Source: Lysobacterales bacterium (GTDB lineage Bacteria > Pseudomonadota > Gammaproteobacteria > Xanthomonadales > Rhodanobacteraceae). From it: 64,000 bases of DNA. The notes beneath the pieces were generated by a model that had not been told where the DNA came from, made no database searches, and saw only the letters and a list, made by a program, of their open reading frames with translations. Below, piece after piece: positions 9,711 to 18,135 of the stretch (positions within the stretch are counted from its first letter, which is position 1; every line of letters begins with the position of its first letter). The position numbers and the translations under genes are program-made. The DNA lies in assembly GCA_016721015.1 (NCBI GenBank), contig JADKJL010000009.1, positions 434,001-498,000 on the forward strand. Direction: 5' to 3'.

Positions 9711-10319
9711 ATGAAGCTCTACTACATGCCCGGTACTTGTTCGCTGGCTGACCACATCGTTCTTGAATGGATCGGCAAGCCCTACGAAGCCTGCGAGGTT
9801 GCGCGCGATCAACTGAAGAAGGATTTCCTCAAGATCAACCCGAGCGGCTCGGTGCCCGCCCTCGATGTGGATGGCTGGATCCTGACCCAGAACGCCGCCA
9901 TCCTGAACTATCTGGCCGACATCAACCCGCAAAGCGCAATTGGCGGCGACGGTTCGGCCGAGAGTCGCGCCGAGGTCAATCGCTGGCTTGCGTTTGCCAA
10001 CGCCGATGTGCACCCAAGCTTCGCGCCGCTGTTCGGTGCAACCGGCTATCTGGAAGATGCCGGGACGATAGAAAAAACCAAGGATGCGGCCAGGAAGAGG
10101 CTTCGTGGTCTGTACGAAATCGCCAACAACCATCTCCACGGACGCGACTGGCTGGCCGCATCCCGCTCGATCGCCGATCCGTATCTGTATGTGACCTTGC
10201 GCTGGGCCGAGAAGCTCGGAGTCGATCTCGGCGGTTTCGACGAACTGGCCCGCTTCCGCGCCCGTCTCGAAGCCGATGCCGGTGTGCAGGCGGCACTCAA
10301 GGTCCACGGCCTGACCTGA
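9711..10319 (+). CDS. Glutathione S-transferase, beta class
   Basis: 202 aa, the length of E. coli GstA (201). The protein conjugates glutathione to electrophiles in the cytoplasm. The thioredoxin-fold N terminus starts MKLYYMPGTCSLADH with the beta-class Cys10. The cis-Pro region is SVPAL, and the helical domain contains HPSFAPLFGA with His101 matching the conserved His of this class. AAGGTG lies a few bases before the ATG at 9711. A perfect terminator palindrome follows. Class assignment is firm, the substrate is not. Confidence 0.88.
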   Translation: MKLYYMPGTCSLADHIVLEWIGKPYEACEVARDQLKKDFLKINPSGSVPALDVDGWILTQNAAILNYLADINPQSAIGGDGSAESRAEVNRWLAFANADVHPSFAPLFGATGYLEDAGTIEKTKDAARKRLRGLYEIANNHLHGRDWLAASRSIADPYLYVTLRWAEKLGVDLGGFDELARFRARLEADAGVQAALKVHGLT

Positions 10320-10343
10320 TCAATGCGCATATCCGTACAGCAA

Positions 10344-10371
10344 AAAAGGCCGCGCAATTGCGCGGCCTTTT
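10344..10371. terminator. Bidirectional intrinsic terminator between gst and prpC
   Basis: A perfect 28-base palindrome: AAAA, GGCCGCGC, AATT, GCGCGGCC, TTTT. It is symmetric, so it serves both convergent genes. Confidence 0.9.
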
Positions 10372-10389
10372 GCGTGACCTGATGGCGCC

Positions 10390-11538
10390 TCAACGTTGGT
10401 CGATTGGCACGAACTTGAGATCTTCAGGACCGGTGTAGTTCGCGCTCGGGCGGATGATCTTGCCATCGATGCGCTGCTCGATCACGTGCGCGCTCCAACC
10501 CGCGGTGCGCGAGATGACGAACAGCGGCGTGAACATCGCCGTCGGCACTCCCATCATGTGATAGCTCACTGCACTGAACCAGTCGAGGTTCGGGAACATC
10601 TTCTTGATTTCCCACATCGTCGATTCGAGGCGCTCGGCGATGTTGAACATCTTCATGTTGTCCTGCTCGGACGACAGCGCGCGGGCAACTTCCTTGATCA
10701 CCTTGTTGCGCGGATCGCTGACGGTGTAGACCGGATGGCCAAAGCCGATCACGACTTCCTTGCGCTCGACGCGTTCGCGGATGTCTGCATCGGCTTCGTC
10801 GGGTGTCTCGTAGCGCTTCTGTATTTCGAAGGCGACCTCATTGGCGCCGCCGTGCTTGGGTCCGCGCAAGGCGCCGATGCCGCCAGCGATGCTCGAATAC
10901 ATGTCGCTGCCGGTGCCAGCGATCACGCGCGCGGCAAACGTCGATGCATTGAACTCATGCTCGGCGTAAAGGATGAGCGAAGTGTGCATGGCACGCGTCC
11001 ACGACTCGATCGGTGACTTGCCATGCAGCAGATGCAGGAAATGTCCCCCAATCGAATCATCGTCCGTCTCGACCTCGATGCGCTTGCCGTTGACCGCGAA
11101 GTGATACCAGTACAGCAGGATCGAACCGAGCGATGCCATCAATCGATCGGCGATATCGCGTGCGCCGGGATGGTTGTGATCGTCCTTCTCGGGGAGCACG
11201 CATCCAAGCACGGACACGCCGGTGCGCATGACATCCATCGGATGCGCCGACGCGGGAATCTGTTCCAAAGCGGTTTTCAACGAAGCCGGAACGCCACGCA
11301 GGGATTTCAACTTGGTCTTGTAGGCGGCGAGTTCGGCGCGCGTCGGCAGCTTGCCATGCACGAGCAGATGCGCGATTTCCTCGAACTCGCAGGTTGTCGC
11401 GACATCGAGGATGTCGTAGCCGCGATAGTGCAGGTCGTTGCCGGTCTTGCCAACCGTGCACAGGGCCGTGTTGCCGGCAGCGACTCCGGACAGGGCAACG
11501 GATTTCTTCGGTTTGAACGGGGTCGCTGGTTCGGTCAT
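10390..11538 (-). CDS. prpC: 2-methylcitrate synthase PrpC
   Basis: 382 aa citrate-synthase fold enzyme that condenses propionyl-CoA with oxaloacetate. Active-site motifs are present: GPKHGGANEVA, GFGHPVYTVSDPR and FPNLDWFSAVSYHMMG. The short form beginning with TALCTVGKTGNDLHYRGYDI is typical of PrpC rather than the longer gram-negative GltA. GGAG precedes the ATG at 11538. It lies 58 bases downstream of prpB on the same strand, so the two form a likely prpBC operon. No PrpR-type regulator is nearby. Confidence 0.93.
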   Translation of the reverse strand: MTEPATPFKPKKSVALSGVAAGNTALCTVGKTGNDLHYRGYDILDVATTCEFEEIAHLLVHGKLPTRAELAAYKTKLKSLRGVPASLKTALEQIPASAHPMDVMRTGVSVLGCVLPEKDDHNHPGARDIADRLMASLGSILLYWYHFAVNGKRIEVETDDDSIGGHFLHLLHGKSPIESWTRAMHTSLILYAEHEFNASTFAARVIAGTGSDMYSSIAGGIGALRGPKHGGANEVAFEIQKRYETPDEADADIRERVERKEVVIGFGHPVYTVSDPRNKVIKEVARALSSEQDNMKMFNIAERLESTMWEIKKMFPNLDWFSAVSYHMMGVPTAMFTPLFVISRTAGWSAHVIEQRIDGKIIRPSANYTGPEDLKFVPIDQR

Positions 11539-11596
11539 TTCATTCTCCGTGAGGCTGGATCGTGGCGCTGGAAATCAGATGCATTGGTATACCGGA

Positions 11597-12487
11597 TCAT
11601 TCGCCCTTGCTTGTCGCAAACAGCGTATCGAGCTTGTCTTCGTAGGCGTGGTAGTCGAGGTAATCGTAGAGCTCATCGCGCGTCTGCATCGTCGGCACGG
11701 CGGCCTTCTGGGTGCCATCGCGGCGCACGGTTTCGTAGAAATTGAGTGCGGCCTTGTTCATCGCGCGATAGGCGCCGCAGCAATACAGGACGATATCGAC
11801 TCCGGCCGATTGCAACTCGTCGGTGGTGAACAACGGGGTCTGGCCGAACTCGGTGATATTGGCCAGGATCGGCACCTTCACCGCGTCCTTGAACTGGCGA
11901 TACTGCTCAAGCGTGTAGATCGCCTCGGGAAAGATCATGTCGGCCCCGGCTTCGACGCAGGCAATCGCGCGCTCGATGGCCGACTCGATACCTTCCACCG
12001 CGATTGCATCTGTGCGCGCCATGATGACGAAGCCAGGCTCATGCCGCGCATCAACAGCTGCCTTGACCCGATCGACCATCTCCTCTTTGGGCACGATGGC
12101 CTTGCCCGGCCGATGTCCACACCGCTTGGTCGCGACCTGGTCTTCGATATGCAAGGCCCCTGCTCCGGCCTTGATCAGCGAGCGAACCGTGCGCGCGATA
12201 TTGAACGCGCCACCCCAGCCGGTATCGACATCGACCAGCAAGGGGAGATCGCACACATCGGTGATGCGACGGATGTCGGTGAGCACATCTTCCATCGAGC
12301 TGATGCCAAGATCTGGCATGCCGAGTGAATTTGCCGCGACGCCCCCTCCGGAAAGGTAAATCGCCTTGAAACCGGTGCGCTTGGCCATGCGTGCGGCATA
12401 AGCCGTGATCGCGCCAACCACTTGCAGCGGGTGTTCCTCGGCGACGGCAACGCGGAATCGCGCACCTGCGGTTGCTGGCTGGCTCAT
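11597..12487 (-). CDS. prpB: Methylisocitrate lyase PrpB
   Basis: 296 aa, isocitrate-lyase superfamily. The enzyme splits 2-methylisocitrate into pyruvate and succinate, the last step of the methylcitrate cycle. The catalytic loop KRCGH is at 121-125, and the metal-binding region LLVDVDTGWGG contains Asp86 and Asp88. The ATG at 12487 is preceded by GGGAGAA at good spacing; an in-frame TTG 15 bases upstream is less likely. It is the first gene of the prpBC pair. Confidence 0.93.
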   Translation of the reverse strand: MSQPATAGARFRVAVAEEHPLQVVGAITAYAARMAKRTGFKAIYLSGGGVAANSLGMPDLGISSMEDVLTDIRRITDVCDLPLLVDVDTGWGGAFNIARTVRSLIKAGAGALHIEDQVATKRCGHRPGKAIVPKEEMVDRVKAAVDARHEPGFVIMARTDAIAVEGIESAIERAIACVEAGADMIFPEAIYTLEQYRQFKDAVKVPILANITEFGQTPLFTTDELQSAGVDIVLYCCGAYRAMNKAALNFYETVRRDGTQKAAVPTMQTRDELYDYLDYHAYEDKLDTLFATSKGE

Positions 12488-12643
12488 GTGTTCTCCCGGC
12501 AAAACGGCGATTTTAGCGCAGTCCAGTGGTCTGTCGGATTCTTCCCCGCCCGGATTGGAGCCGGTCGGCCGACGCGCTCCGCATCGCCGACTCGAAACGG
12601 AGCTCCTTCATGGATCCGCGTACAACGGTTGCGCGCCTGAAAA

Positions 12644-13885
12644 TCAGGACGCCAATTCCGCATCAGGATCCTCTTCGACACGTCGCTTGGAAAATCGCAA
12701 CACCAGATAGCCCAGCAAACCGGCGACCAGCGATCCTCCAAGAATGCCGATCTTTACCTCGCTCTGCAGTACCGGATGATTGGCGAAAGCAAGCAGGCCA
12801 ATGAACAGGCTCATGGTGAATCCAATGCCGCACAACAGCGCGACCCCACACATCTGCATCCACGAAGCATTCTGCGGAAGACGTGCGATGCCAATACCGA
12901 TGGCGACGCTCGAAAATCCGAATACGCCGATGATTTTTCCGCACAGCAATCCCAGCGCCACGCCCAGTGTCAGCGGATCGACCAGGTTGGCCAGGGTCAG
13001 ACCTTCGAACGAAAGTCCCGCATTGGCAAATCCGAACAGCGGAACAATCAGGAACGGAACGACGCGATTCAAGGAATGCTCCAACGTGATCAATGGCGGA
13101 TCCTGGAACTCGTCGCTCATGCGCAATGGAATCGTCAGCGCCAGCGCAACACCGGCGAGGGTCGCGTGAACGCCGGATTTGAGAACGAAGAACCAGAGAA
13201 TGGCGCCGAGCACCATGTAGGGCGTGAGTCGACGCACACCGGAAAGGTTGAGCCCAACCAGGGTGAGCAGAACGCCACCCGCCAGGGTCAAATAAAGAAA
13301 GGACAAGTCACTCGTGTAGAACAAGGCAATGATCAGCACGGCACCGAGATCGTCGATGATCGCGAGCGCTGCAAGGAATACCTTGATCGAAGTCGGCACT
13401 CGCTTGCCGAGCAGCGAAAGGACGCCAAGCGCGAACGCGATATCAGTGGCTGTCGGGATCGCCCAGCCACGCAAGGCTTCCGGATGATGTCGATTGAAGG
13501 CGACGTAGATGAGCGCCGGCACGATCATGCCGCCGAGCGCGCCAATACCCGGCAGCATGCGCCGCGGCCAGGATGACAATTGCCCGACCAGCATTTCGCG
13601 CTTGATTTCGAGTCCGACGAACAGGAAGAAGATCGCCATCAGGCCATCGTTGATCCAGTGCAACACACTGAGGCCCGCAAGATAGGAATGCAGGGATTCG
13701 AAGTAGAACTCGGAGATCGGCGAGTTGGCAACGATCAAGGCCAATGCCGCCGCCGCCATGAGGACGAATCCGCCCGAAGCCTCCCCTTGCATGAACTCGG
13801 TGACGAGAATCACCGGCTTGCGGATCAACGGTGTCCGCAAAATCGATTTCTGCCTGGTTGCGATGGGTCGACTCTCCGGTTTCAC
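12644..13885 (-). CDS. nhaA: Na+/H+ antiporter NhaA
   Basis: 413 aa inner-membrane protein with about 12 hydrophobic segments. NhaA exchanges protons for sodium and sets pH and salt homeostasis. Family marks are WAIPTATDIAFALGVL (about 141-156) and the transport aspartate pair Asp178-Asp179 in LAIIDDLGAVLIIALFYT. The C-terminal half has the expected broken-helix region GVALLCGIGFTMSLFIG. The start is a GTG at 13885 with no clear ribosome site, so a slightly different start is possible. It follows mdh by 93 bases on the same strand. Confidence 0.93.
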   Translation of the reverse strand: MKPESRPIATRQKSILRTPLIRKPVILVTEFMQGEASGGFVLMAAAALALIVANSPISEFYFESLHSYLAGLSVLHWINDGLMAIFFLFVGLEIKREMLVGQLSSWPRRMLPGIGALGGMIVPALIYVAFNRHHPEALRGWAIPTATDIAFALGVLSLLGKRVPTSIKVFLAALAIIDDLGAVLIIALFYTSDLSFLYLTLAGGVLLTLVGLNLSGVRRLTPYMVLGAILWFFVLKSGVHATLAGVALALTIPLRMSDEFQDPPLITLEHSLNRVVPFLIVPLFGFANAGLSFEGLTLANLVDPLTLGVALGLLCGKIIGVFGFSSVAIGIGIARLPQNASWMQMCGVALLCGIGFTMSLFIGLLAFANHPVLQSEVKIGILGGSLVAGLLGYLVLRFSKRRVEEDPDAELAS

Positions 13886-13978
13886 GCTATGGGCAACGGG
13901 TGCGGAACATCAAGGCGGGGCTTCCGCTCGCCGGCCAAATGGCCAGGGCGAGCAGAAGGTGGCCTGGCAAAGAAAAGC

Positions 13979-14962
13979 CTATTTTGCAAAAAGCTGTTCG
14001 ACCGCTGCCCGCTCTTCACGCAACTCCTTCTCGGTGGCTTCAATGCGCGAGCGCGAGAATTCGTTGATCTGAAGCCCCTGCACGATCTCGTACTTGCCGT
14101 TCCTGATGGTGACCGGGTAGCCAAAGATCACGCCCGGCTCGACGCCGTATGAGCCATCGGATGGAATACCCATCGAGACCCAATCGCCCTCGGCCGTGCC
14201 ATGTGTCCAGTCGCGCATGTGGTCGATCGCGGCCGAGGCCGCCGATGCGGCTGAAGAAGCCCCACGCGCCTTGATGATCGCCGCGCCGCGCTGCTGCACG
14301 AGCGGAATGAAGGTTTCCGCATACCAGGCCTGGTCGACCAGCGACAGCGCCGATTTGCCCTTGACCGTGGTCTGATGGATATCCGGATACTGGGTCGAGC
14401 TGTGGTTACCCCAGATCGTGACCTTGGCGATATCAGTATTTAGCGCGCCTGTCTTTTCGGCGAGCTGGCTGATCGCGCGGTTGTGATCGAGACGCACCAT
14501 CGCGGTGAAGCAGCGCGGATCGAGATCCGGCGCGTTCTGCTGCGCGATCAACGCATTCGTGTTGGCCGGATTGCCAACCACGAGCACGCGCACGTTGCGC
14601 TTGGCGTGAGTGTTGATCGCCTTGCCCTGTGGTCCGAATATGGCGCCGTTGGCTTCGAGCAGATCCTTGCGCTCCATGCCGGGGCCACGCGGACGTGCGC
14701 CGACCAGCAAGGCATAGTCGACATCCTTGAAGGCGACGTTGGCATCATCCGTGGCAACCACGCCGTGCAGGGTCGGGAATGCGCAATCATTGAGTTCCAT
14801 GACCACGCCATTCAGCGCGGGCAGTGCTGGCGTGATTTCGAGCAAGTGCAGGATCACCGGCTGATCGGGGCCGAGCATGTCGCCCGCGGCGATACGAAAC
14901 AACAAGGCATAGCCGATCTGGCCGGCAGCACCGGTGACGGCAACACGGACGGGAGCTTTCAT
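13979..14962 (-). CDS. mdh: Malate dehydrogenase
   Basis: 327 aa NAD-dependent malate dehydrogenase of the long type that begins MKAPVRVAVTGAAGQIGYAL. It interconverts malate and oxaloacetate. The nucleotide loop is at about 11-17, the substrate arginine loop is RPRGPGMERKDLLEANG (91-106), and RLDHNRA and the catalytic His187 in IWGNHSST are intact. GAGG lies 8 bases before the ATG at 14962. It is the third gene of an operon with an aminotransferase and a glutaredoxin-like lipoprotein, 26 bases after the latter. Confidence 0.94.
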   Translation of the reverse strand: MKAPVRVAVTGAAGQIGYALLFRIAAGDMLGPDQPVILHLLEITPALPALNGVVMELNDCAFPTLHGVVATDDANVAFKDVDYALLVGARPRGPGMERKDLLEANGAIFGPQGKAINTHAKRNVRVLVVGNPANTNALIAQQNAPDLDPRCFTAMVRLDHNRAISQLAEKTGALNTDIAKVTIWGNHSSTQYPDIHQTTVKGKSALSLVDQAWYAETFIPLVQQRGAAIIKARGASSAASAASAAIDHMRDWTHGTAEGDWVSMGIPSDGSYGVEPGVIFGYPVTIRNGKYEIVQGLQINEFSRSRIEATEKELREERAAVEQLFAK

Positions 14963-14988
14963 TGCATCAACCTCACAAAGTCTGGGGA

Positions 14989-15360
14989 TCAAGGAGTGGA
15001 AGAATCGGGAATCAGGTTGGCTGCGGCCAGCAGCCCACGCGAACGATCGGGCGAATAGCCATGCACAACCGTGTCGCCAACCAGCAGGATCGGCACGCCG
15101 CGGCCATTCACCAATTCGTAAGCCCGCTGGCCGTTGCGATCCGACTCGACATCGACGTCGACGTATTCGACGCCCCAGTCGGCGAGATCGGCGCGCAGCT
15201 TCTTGCAGTAACCACAGGTCGACGTCGACAGCAGCACGACGGGGGCATCGCCAATGGCCGCACGCACATCCGCGAGATCGATCTTGTTCGTGCAGGCCGA
15301 CAACATGACCAGGAGCAAGGCCAGTCCGGCGCCACGCAAAATATCGTATCGACGCATCAT
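14989..15360 (-). CDS. Glutaredoxin-like lipoprotein
   Basis: 123 aa. The N terminus is a lipoprotein signal with lipobox LSAC (lipidated Cys23). The mature part resembles a glutaredoxin/thioredoxin fold with the redox motif CGYC at 49-52 (TSTCGYCKKLRADL) and a cis-Pro loop GVPILLVGDTVVHGYSP. It is probably a membrane-anchored periplasmic thiol-disulphide protein; its partner is unknown. Its ATG overlaps the aminotransferase stop as ATGA, so translation is probably coupled. A lipid-anchored glutaredoxin between two cytoplasmic metabolic enzymes is unexpected. Confidence 0.8.
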   Translation of the reverse strand: MMRRYDILRGAGLALLLVMLSACTNKIDLADVRAAIGDAPVVLLSTSTCGYCKKLRADLADWGVEYVDVDVESDRNGQRAYELVNGRGVPILLVGDTVVHGYSPDRSRGLLAAANLIPDSSTP

Positions 15361-16553
15361 GTCAGCTCGGCAAAGAAGTCCTGGAAACGCTGCATTCCCG
15401 GAGCGAGCTGATCGGCCGGACAGGTGTAGGAAATGCGCAAGGCGAGCGGATCGCCGAACGCACTGCCGGGTACACAGGCCACACCTTTCGCCTCAAGCAG
15501 GGCACCACAGAAATCCACATCGTTGTTGATCATGCGGCCGTTATGCGATTTGCCGAACGCGCAGGAAATGTTCGGGAACGCGTAGAACGCCCCCTGCGGG
15601 CGCGGACAGATCACCCCGGGAATTGCGGTCAGCGCGGCGTAGACCTGATCTCGGCGAACGGCAAACTCGGCGTTCTTCGCGATCGTCACATCCTGCGGCC
15701 CGCTCAGTGCAGCGGTGGCGGCTGCATTGACCACTTCCGGCACATTGGTGATGTGATTCGAATTGAGCGTGACCACCGCATTGGCAACCGATTCCGGCGC
15801 GGCGACAAAGCCGACACGCCAGCCGGGCATGCCATAGGTCTTGGATATCGAGTCAACCTGAATCACCCGATCACGCAACTCGGGCCGTGCGTTGACAAAA
15901 TTGTGATAGCCGACGCCATCGAAAACCATGCGGTTATAGATGTCGTCGCAGATAACCCAGACGTCCGGGTGCCTGACCAGCACATCGGCCAGCGCCGCGA
16001 TCTCGTCCTTGGTGTAGACCATGCCGGTCGGATTGGACGGATTGTTGAACAGGAACACCTTGGCGCCCGGCAAGGCCGCATCGAGCTGGGCCGGCGTCAG
16101 CTTGTAATTCTGCTCGGACGGGCACGGCAACAGACGCGCCTCGGCGCCGAGGATTTCGGCGAGATCGAGGTAGGTGGTCCAGTACGGCACCGGAAACACG
16201 ATCACATCGCCCTCATCGAGCAAGGCCTCGGCTAGGTTGTAGAGCATGTGCTTGGCGCCGATGCCGGTGGCGATATTGCTGCGCTTGTAGCCGCCCAGTC
16301 CGCCCTGTTCCAGATGCGCAATGAAGGCGTCCAGCAATGCCTCGGGGCCGCGATTCGAGCCGTACTGGCCGCTGTCCTTGTCGAGCGCCTTGCGCGCCGC
16401 GTCATAGACGTGCGGACCCGGCAGGAAATTCGGGACACCGATCGAAAAACTGATGATGTCGCGGCCAGCAGCCTTGAGTTGCTTGGCCTTTTCGGCAATC
16501 AGCATGATCGCACTGGGCTTGGCGCGACTCATGCGCGCAGCGAGATGCGGCAT
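15357..16553 (-). CDS. Class I/II pyridoxal-phosphate aminotransferase
   Basis: 398 aa fold-type I aminotransferase, close to the aspartate/aromatic transaminase group. Visible marks are NNPSNPTG (170-177), the PLP-holding DDIYNRM, and the Schiff-base Lys238 in SISKTYGMPGWRVGF. GAGG lies 6 bases before the ATG at 16553; the frame is open further up but reads unlike protein. It heads a three-gene operon with the glutaredoxin-like lipoprotein (ATGA overlap) and mdh. The oxaloacetate link with mdh makes an aspartate transaminase plausible, but the exact substrate cannot be read from sequence. Confidence 0.88.
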   Translation of the reverse strand: MPHLAARMSRAKPSAIMLIAEKAKQLKAAGRDIISFSIGVPNFLPGPHVYDAARKALDKDSGQYGSNRGPEALLDAFIAHLEQGGLGGYKRSNIATGIGAKHMLYNLAEALLDEGDVIVFPVPYWTTYLDLAEILGAEARLLPCPSEQNYKLTPAQLDAALPGAKVFLFNNPSNPTGMVYTKDEIAALADVLVRHPDVWVICDDIYNRMVFDGVGYHNFVNARPELRDRVIQVDSISKTYGMPGWRVGFVAAPESVANAVVTLNSNHITNVPEVVNAAATAALSGPQDVTIAKNAEFAVRRDQVYAALTAIPGVICPRPQGAFYAFPNISCAFGKSHNGRMINNDVDFCGALLEAKGVACVPGSAFGDPLALRISYTCPADQLAPGMQRFQDFFAELT

Positions 16554-16757
16554 GGAAACCTCGTTGGAAGTGGTGGGGTTGGAAGCAAAAAAGCAGGCAA
16601 TTTTAGCACAGCACCAGAAATCATCCGAATTTGAGCTGCATCGCAGCATATGGCGAATTCACATATCGTCACGTCCTGAAACGCGCGATTTCGACCACAT
16701 CCCTTCCGACCAAGGCTAAAGTGCTCGCCATCCAACAGCCAAGAGGGCTCACCCACC

Positions 16758-17033
16758 ATGTCATGGCAAGTATTCGGCGGCATGCACGGCATCATCATGA
16801 CCATCATCATCGGCCTTGTGGTCGGTCTGCTGGCCAAGATCCTCAAACCAGGCAAGGATCCAAGCGGATTCTTCATCACCATCCTGATCGGCATCGCGGG
16901 TTCGTTCATCGCCACCTTCCTCGGCCGCAGTTTTGGCTGGTATGCGGGCGATCAGACTGCCGGCATCATCGGTTCCGTCGTCGGTGCGATCATCTTGCTA
17001 ATCCTTTACGGGCTGGCGACGCGCAAGCGCTAG
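16758..17033 (+). CDS. GlsB/YeaQ/YmgE family stress-response membrane protein
   Basis: 91 aa inner-membrane protein with three predicted helices. It matches the transglycosylase-associated family: IIIGLVVGLLAKILKPGKDPSGFF, then ILIGIAGSFIATFLG, then AGIIGSVVGAIILLILYG and a basic ARKR-like end. Members are induced by acid or general stress, but their molecular role is unclear. A long hairpin follows the stop. The gene is divergent from the aminotransferase operon across about 200 bases. Confidence 0.88.
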   Translation: MSWQVFGGMHGIIMTIIIGLVVGLLAKILKPGKDPSGFFITILIGIAGSFIATFLGRSFGWYAGDQTAGIIGSVVGAIILLILYGLATRKR

Positions 17034-17041
17034 CCAGACTC

Positions 17042-17084
17042 CGGCGCAGGATGACGATGCAGGCTTCATCGTCATCCCGCGCCG
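17042..17084 (+). other. Long imperfect hairpin after the YmgE-like gene
   Basis: CGGCGC + GGATGACGATG pairs with CATCGTCATCC + GCGCCG, with one internal A/C mismatch and a 7-base loop. It could form a 17-bp stem in RNA. No T-tract follows, so it is a transcript-end stabiliser or factor site rather than a classical terminator. Confidence 0.6.
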
Positions 17085-17203
17085 CGACTTCGTTGTGACG
17101 AGCCCCACGTTTCAGTCGAACCTCTGAGCCTAGACTCCATCGGCCGCAACTGCCGGATTTTGCCGATGCCGCACCTGCCGGATTTCGCCGATGTCCCTGC
17201 ATC

Positions 17204-17878
17204 GTGCCTGCGCGCGGCTACGTCACCCTGGTCGGGCACAACCATGCGACCTGGAAATATGCCGTCACCTATGCTGGCCTGCCGCGCCCGATGCCTTCAT
17301 GGAATACCTACTGGGACAATATCGGCTTCGATGGACCACTCATATCGAATACGCGCGAGTACGAAATTCCGGATGCCGGCATTGCCTCGAACGAAACGAC
17401 GATCGACGAACATCCACCGGGCACTTTCACGACCGTCCTGCACCACGGCCTGAGCCTCGGCTACACGATCCCGGATGGCGAGAATGCGATGGGCGCACCG
17501 TTGATGTTCAACAACGTATCGATCACCGGAGCCACGCGAGCGCGACTCGTGTTCAACGGCTACTACCAGGGACATGACAGCAACCAGGAGTTGCGCCTCG
17601 GCAACGGACGACTGCGCTACCGGATCAACGATCATCCAAGGCACGAGCGCGCGTTCTCTCCGGGCGAGATAGCGATGCTCGACGAGCCGGGCCAGACTGG
17701 CGGTTTCAACCATGCCATCGACATTCCATTGTCCGAACTGCACGACGGAGACAACAGCGTGCGTTTCTCGACCCTCAATATCGAATCGGGCTACCCGAAC
17801 GCCGTGGTCAATCTGGACCTGTTGATCGATTTTGATCCCGATCCGATTTTTTCCGCCGGTTTCGAGAATCCGGACTAG
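17204..17878 (+). pseudogene. Orphan C-terminal part of a secreted protein with IFxxGF tail
   Basis: 224 codons from a GTG. There is no signal peptide, and the open frame begins after a stop at 17096. The sequence is beta-rich and polar, like the jelly-roll end domain of large exoproteins (NGYYQGHDSNQELRLGNGRLRYR, an ISNTREYEIPDAG loop). It ends DPDPIFSAGFENPD, the tail motif seen in three other genes here. The most likely reading is a remnant that lost its 5' end; a genuine short cytoplasmic protein is less likely. Two 19-base near-identical direct repeats, 25 bases apart (17150 and 17175), lie directly upstream and might mark the break. Confidence 0.55.
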
Positions 17879-18135
17879 CAAGCAGACACAATGCCAAGCC
17901 GACGGCGAGCCGGCGCATCATGCGGCAATCGGAACTGCACATGCCGCGACGAAGGGTTGCCCTCGAAACGGTGCTGGTGAGGAAAGCAGTCCGCTTAGCT
18001 CATCGTCGATGCAGTCAACGGTTTCTTCTTCATAATGGGCCTCGTCGAATTGATCCGCGGCACCCTTGAACCGAGGGGTGAAGCCAGCCCGGTCGGCGAA
18101 CCGCACTACAACGAAGACCGAGTCTGATTGCCGTC

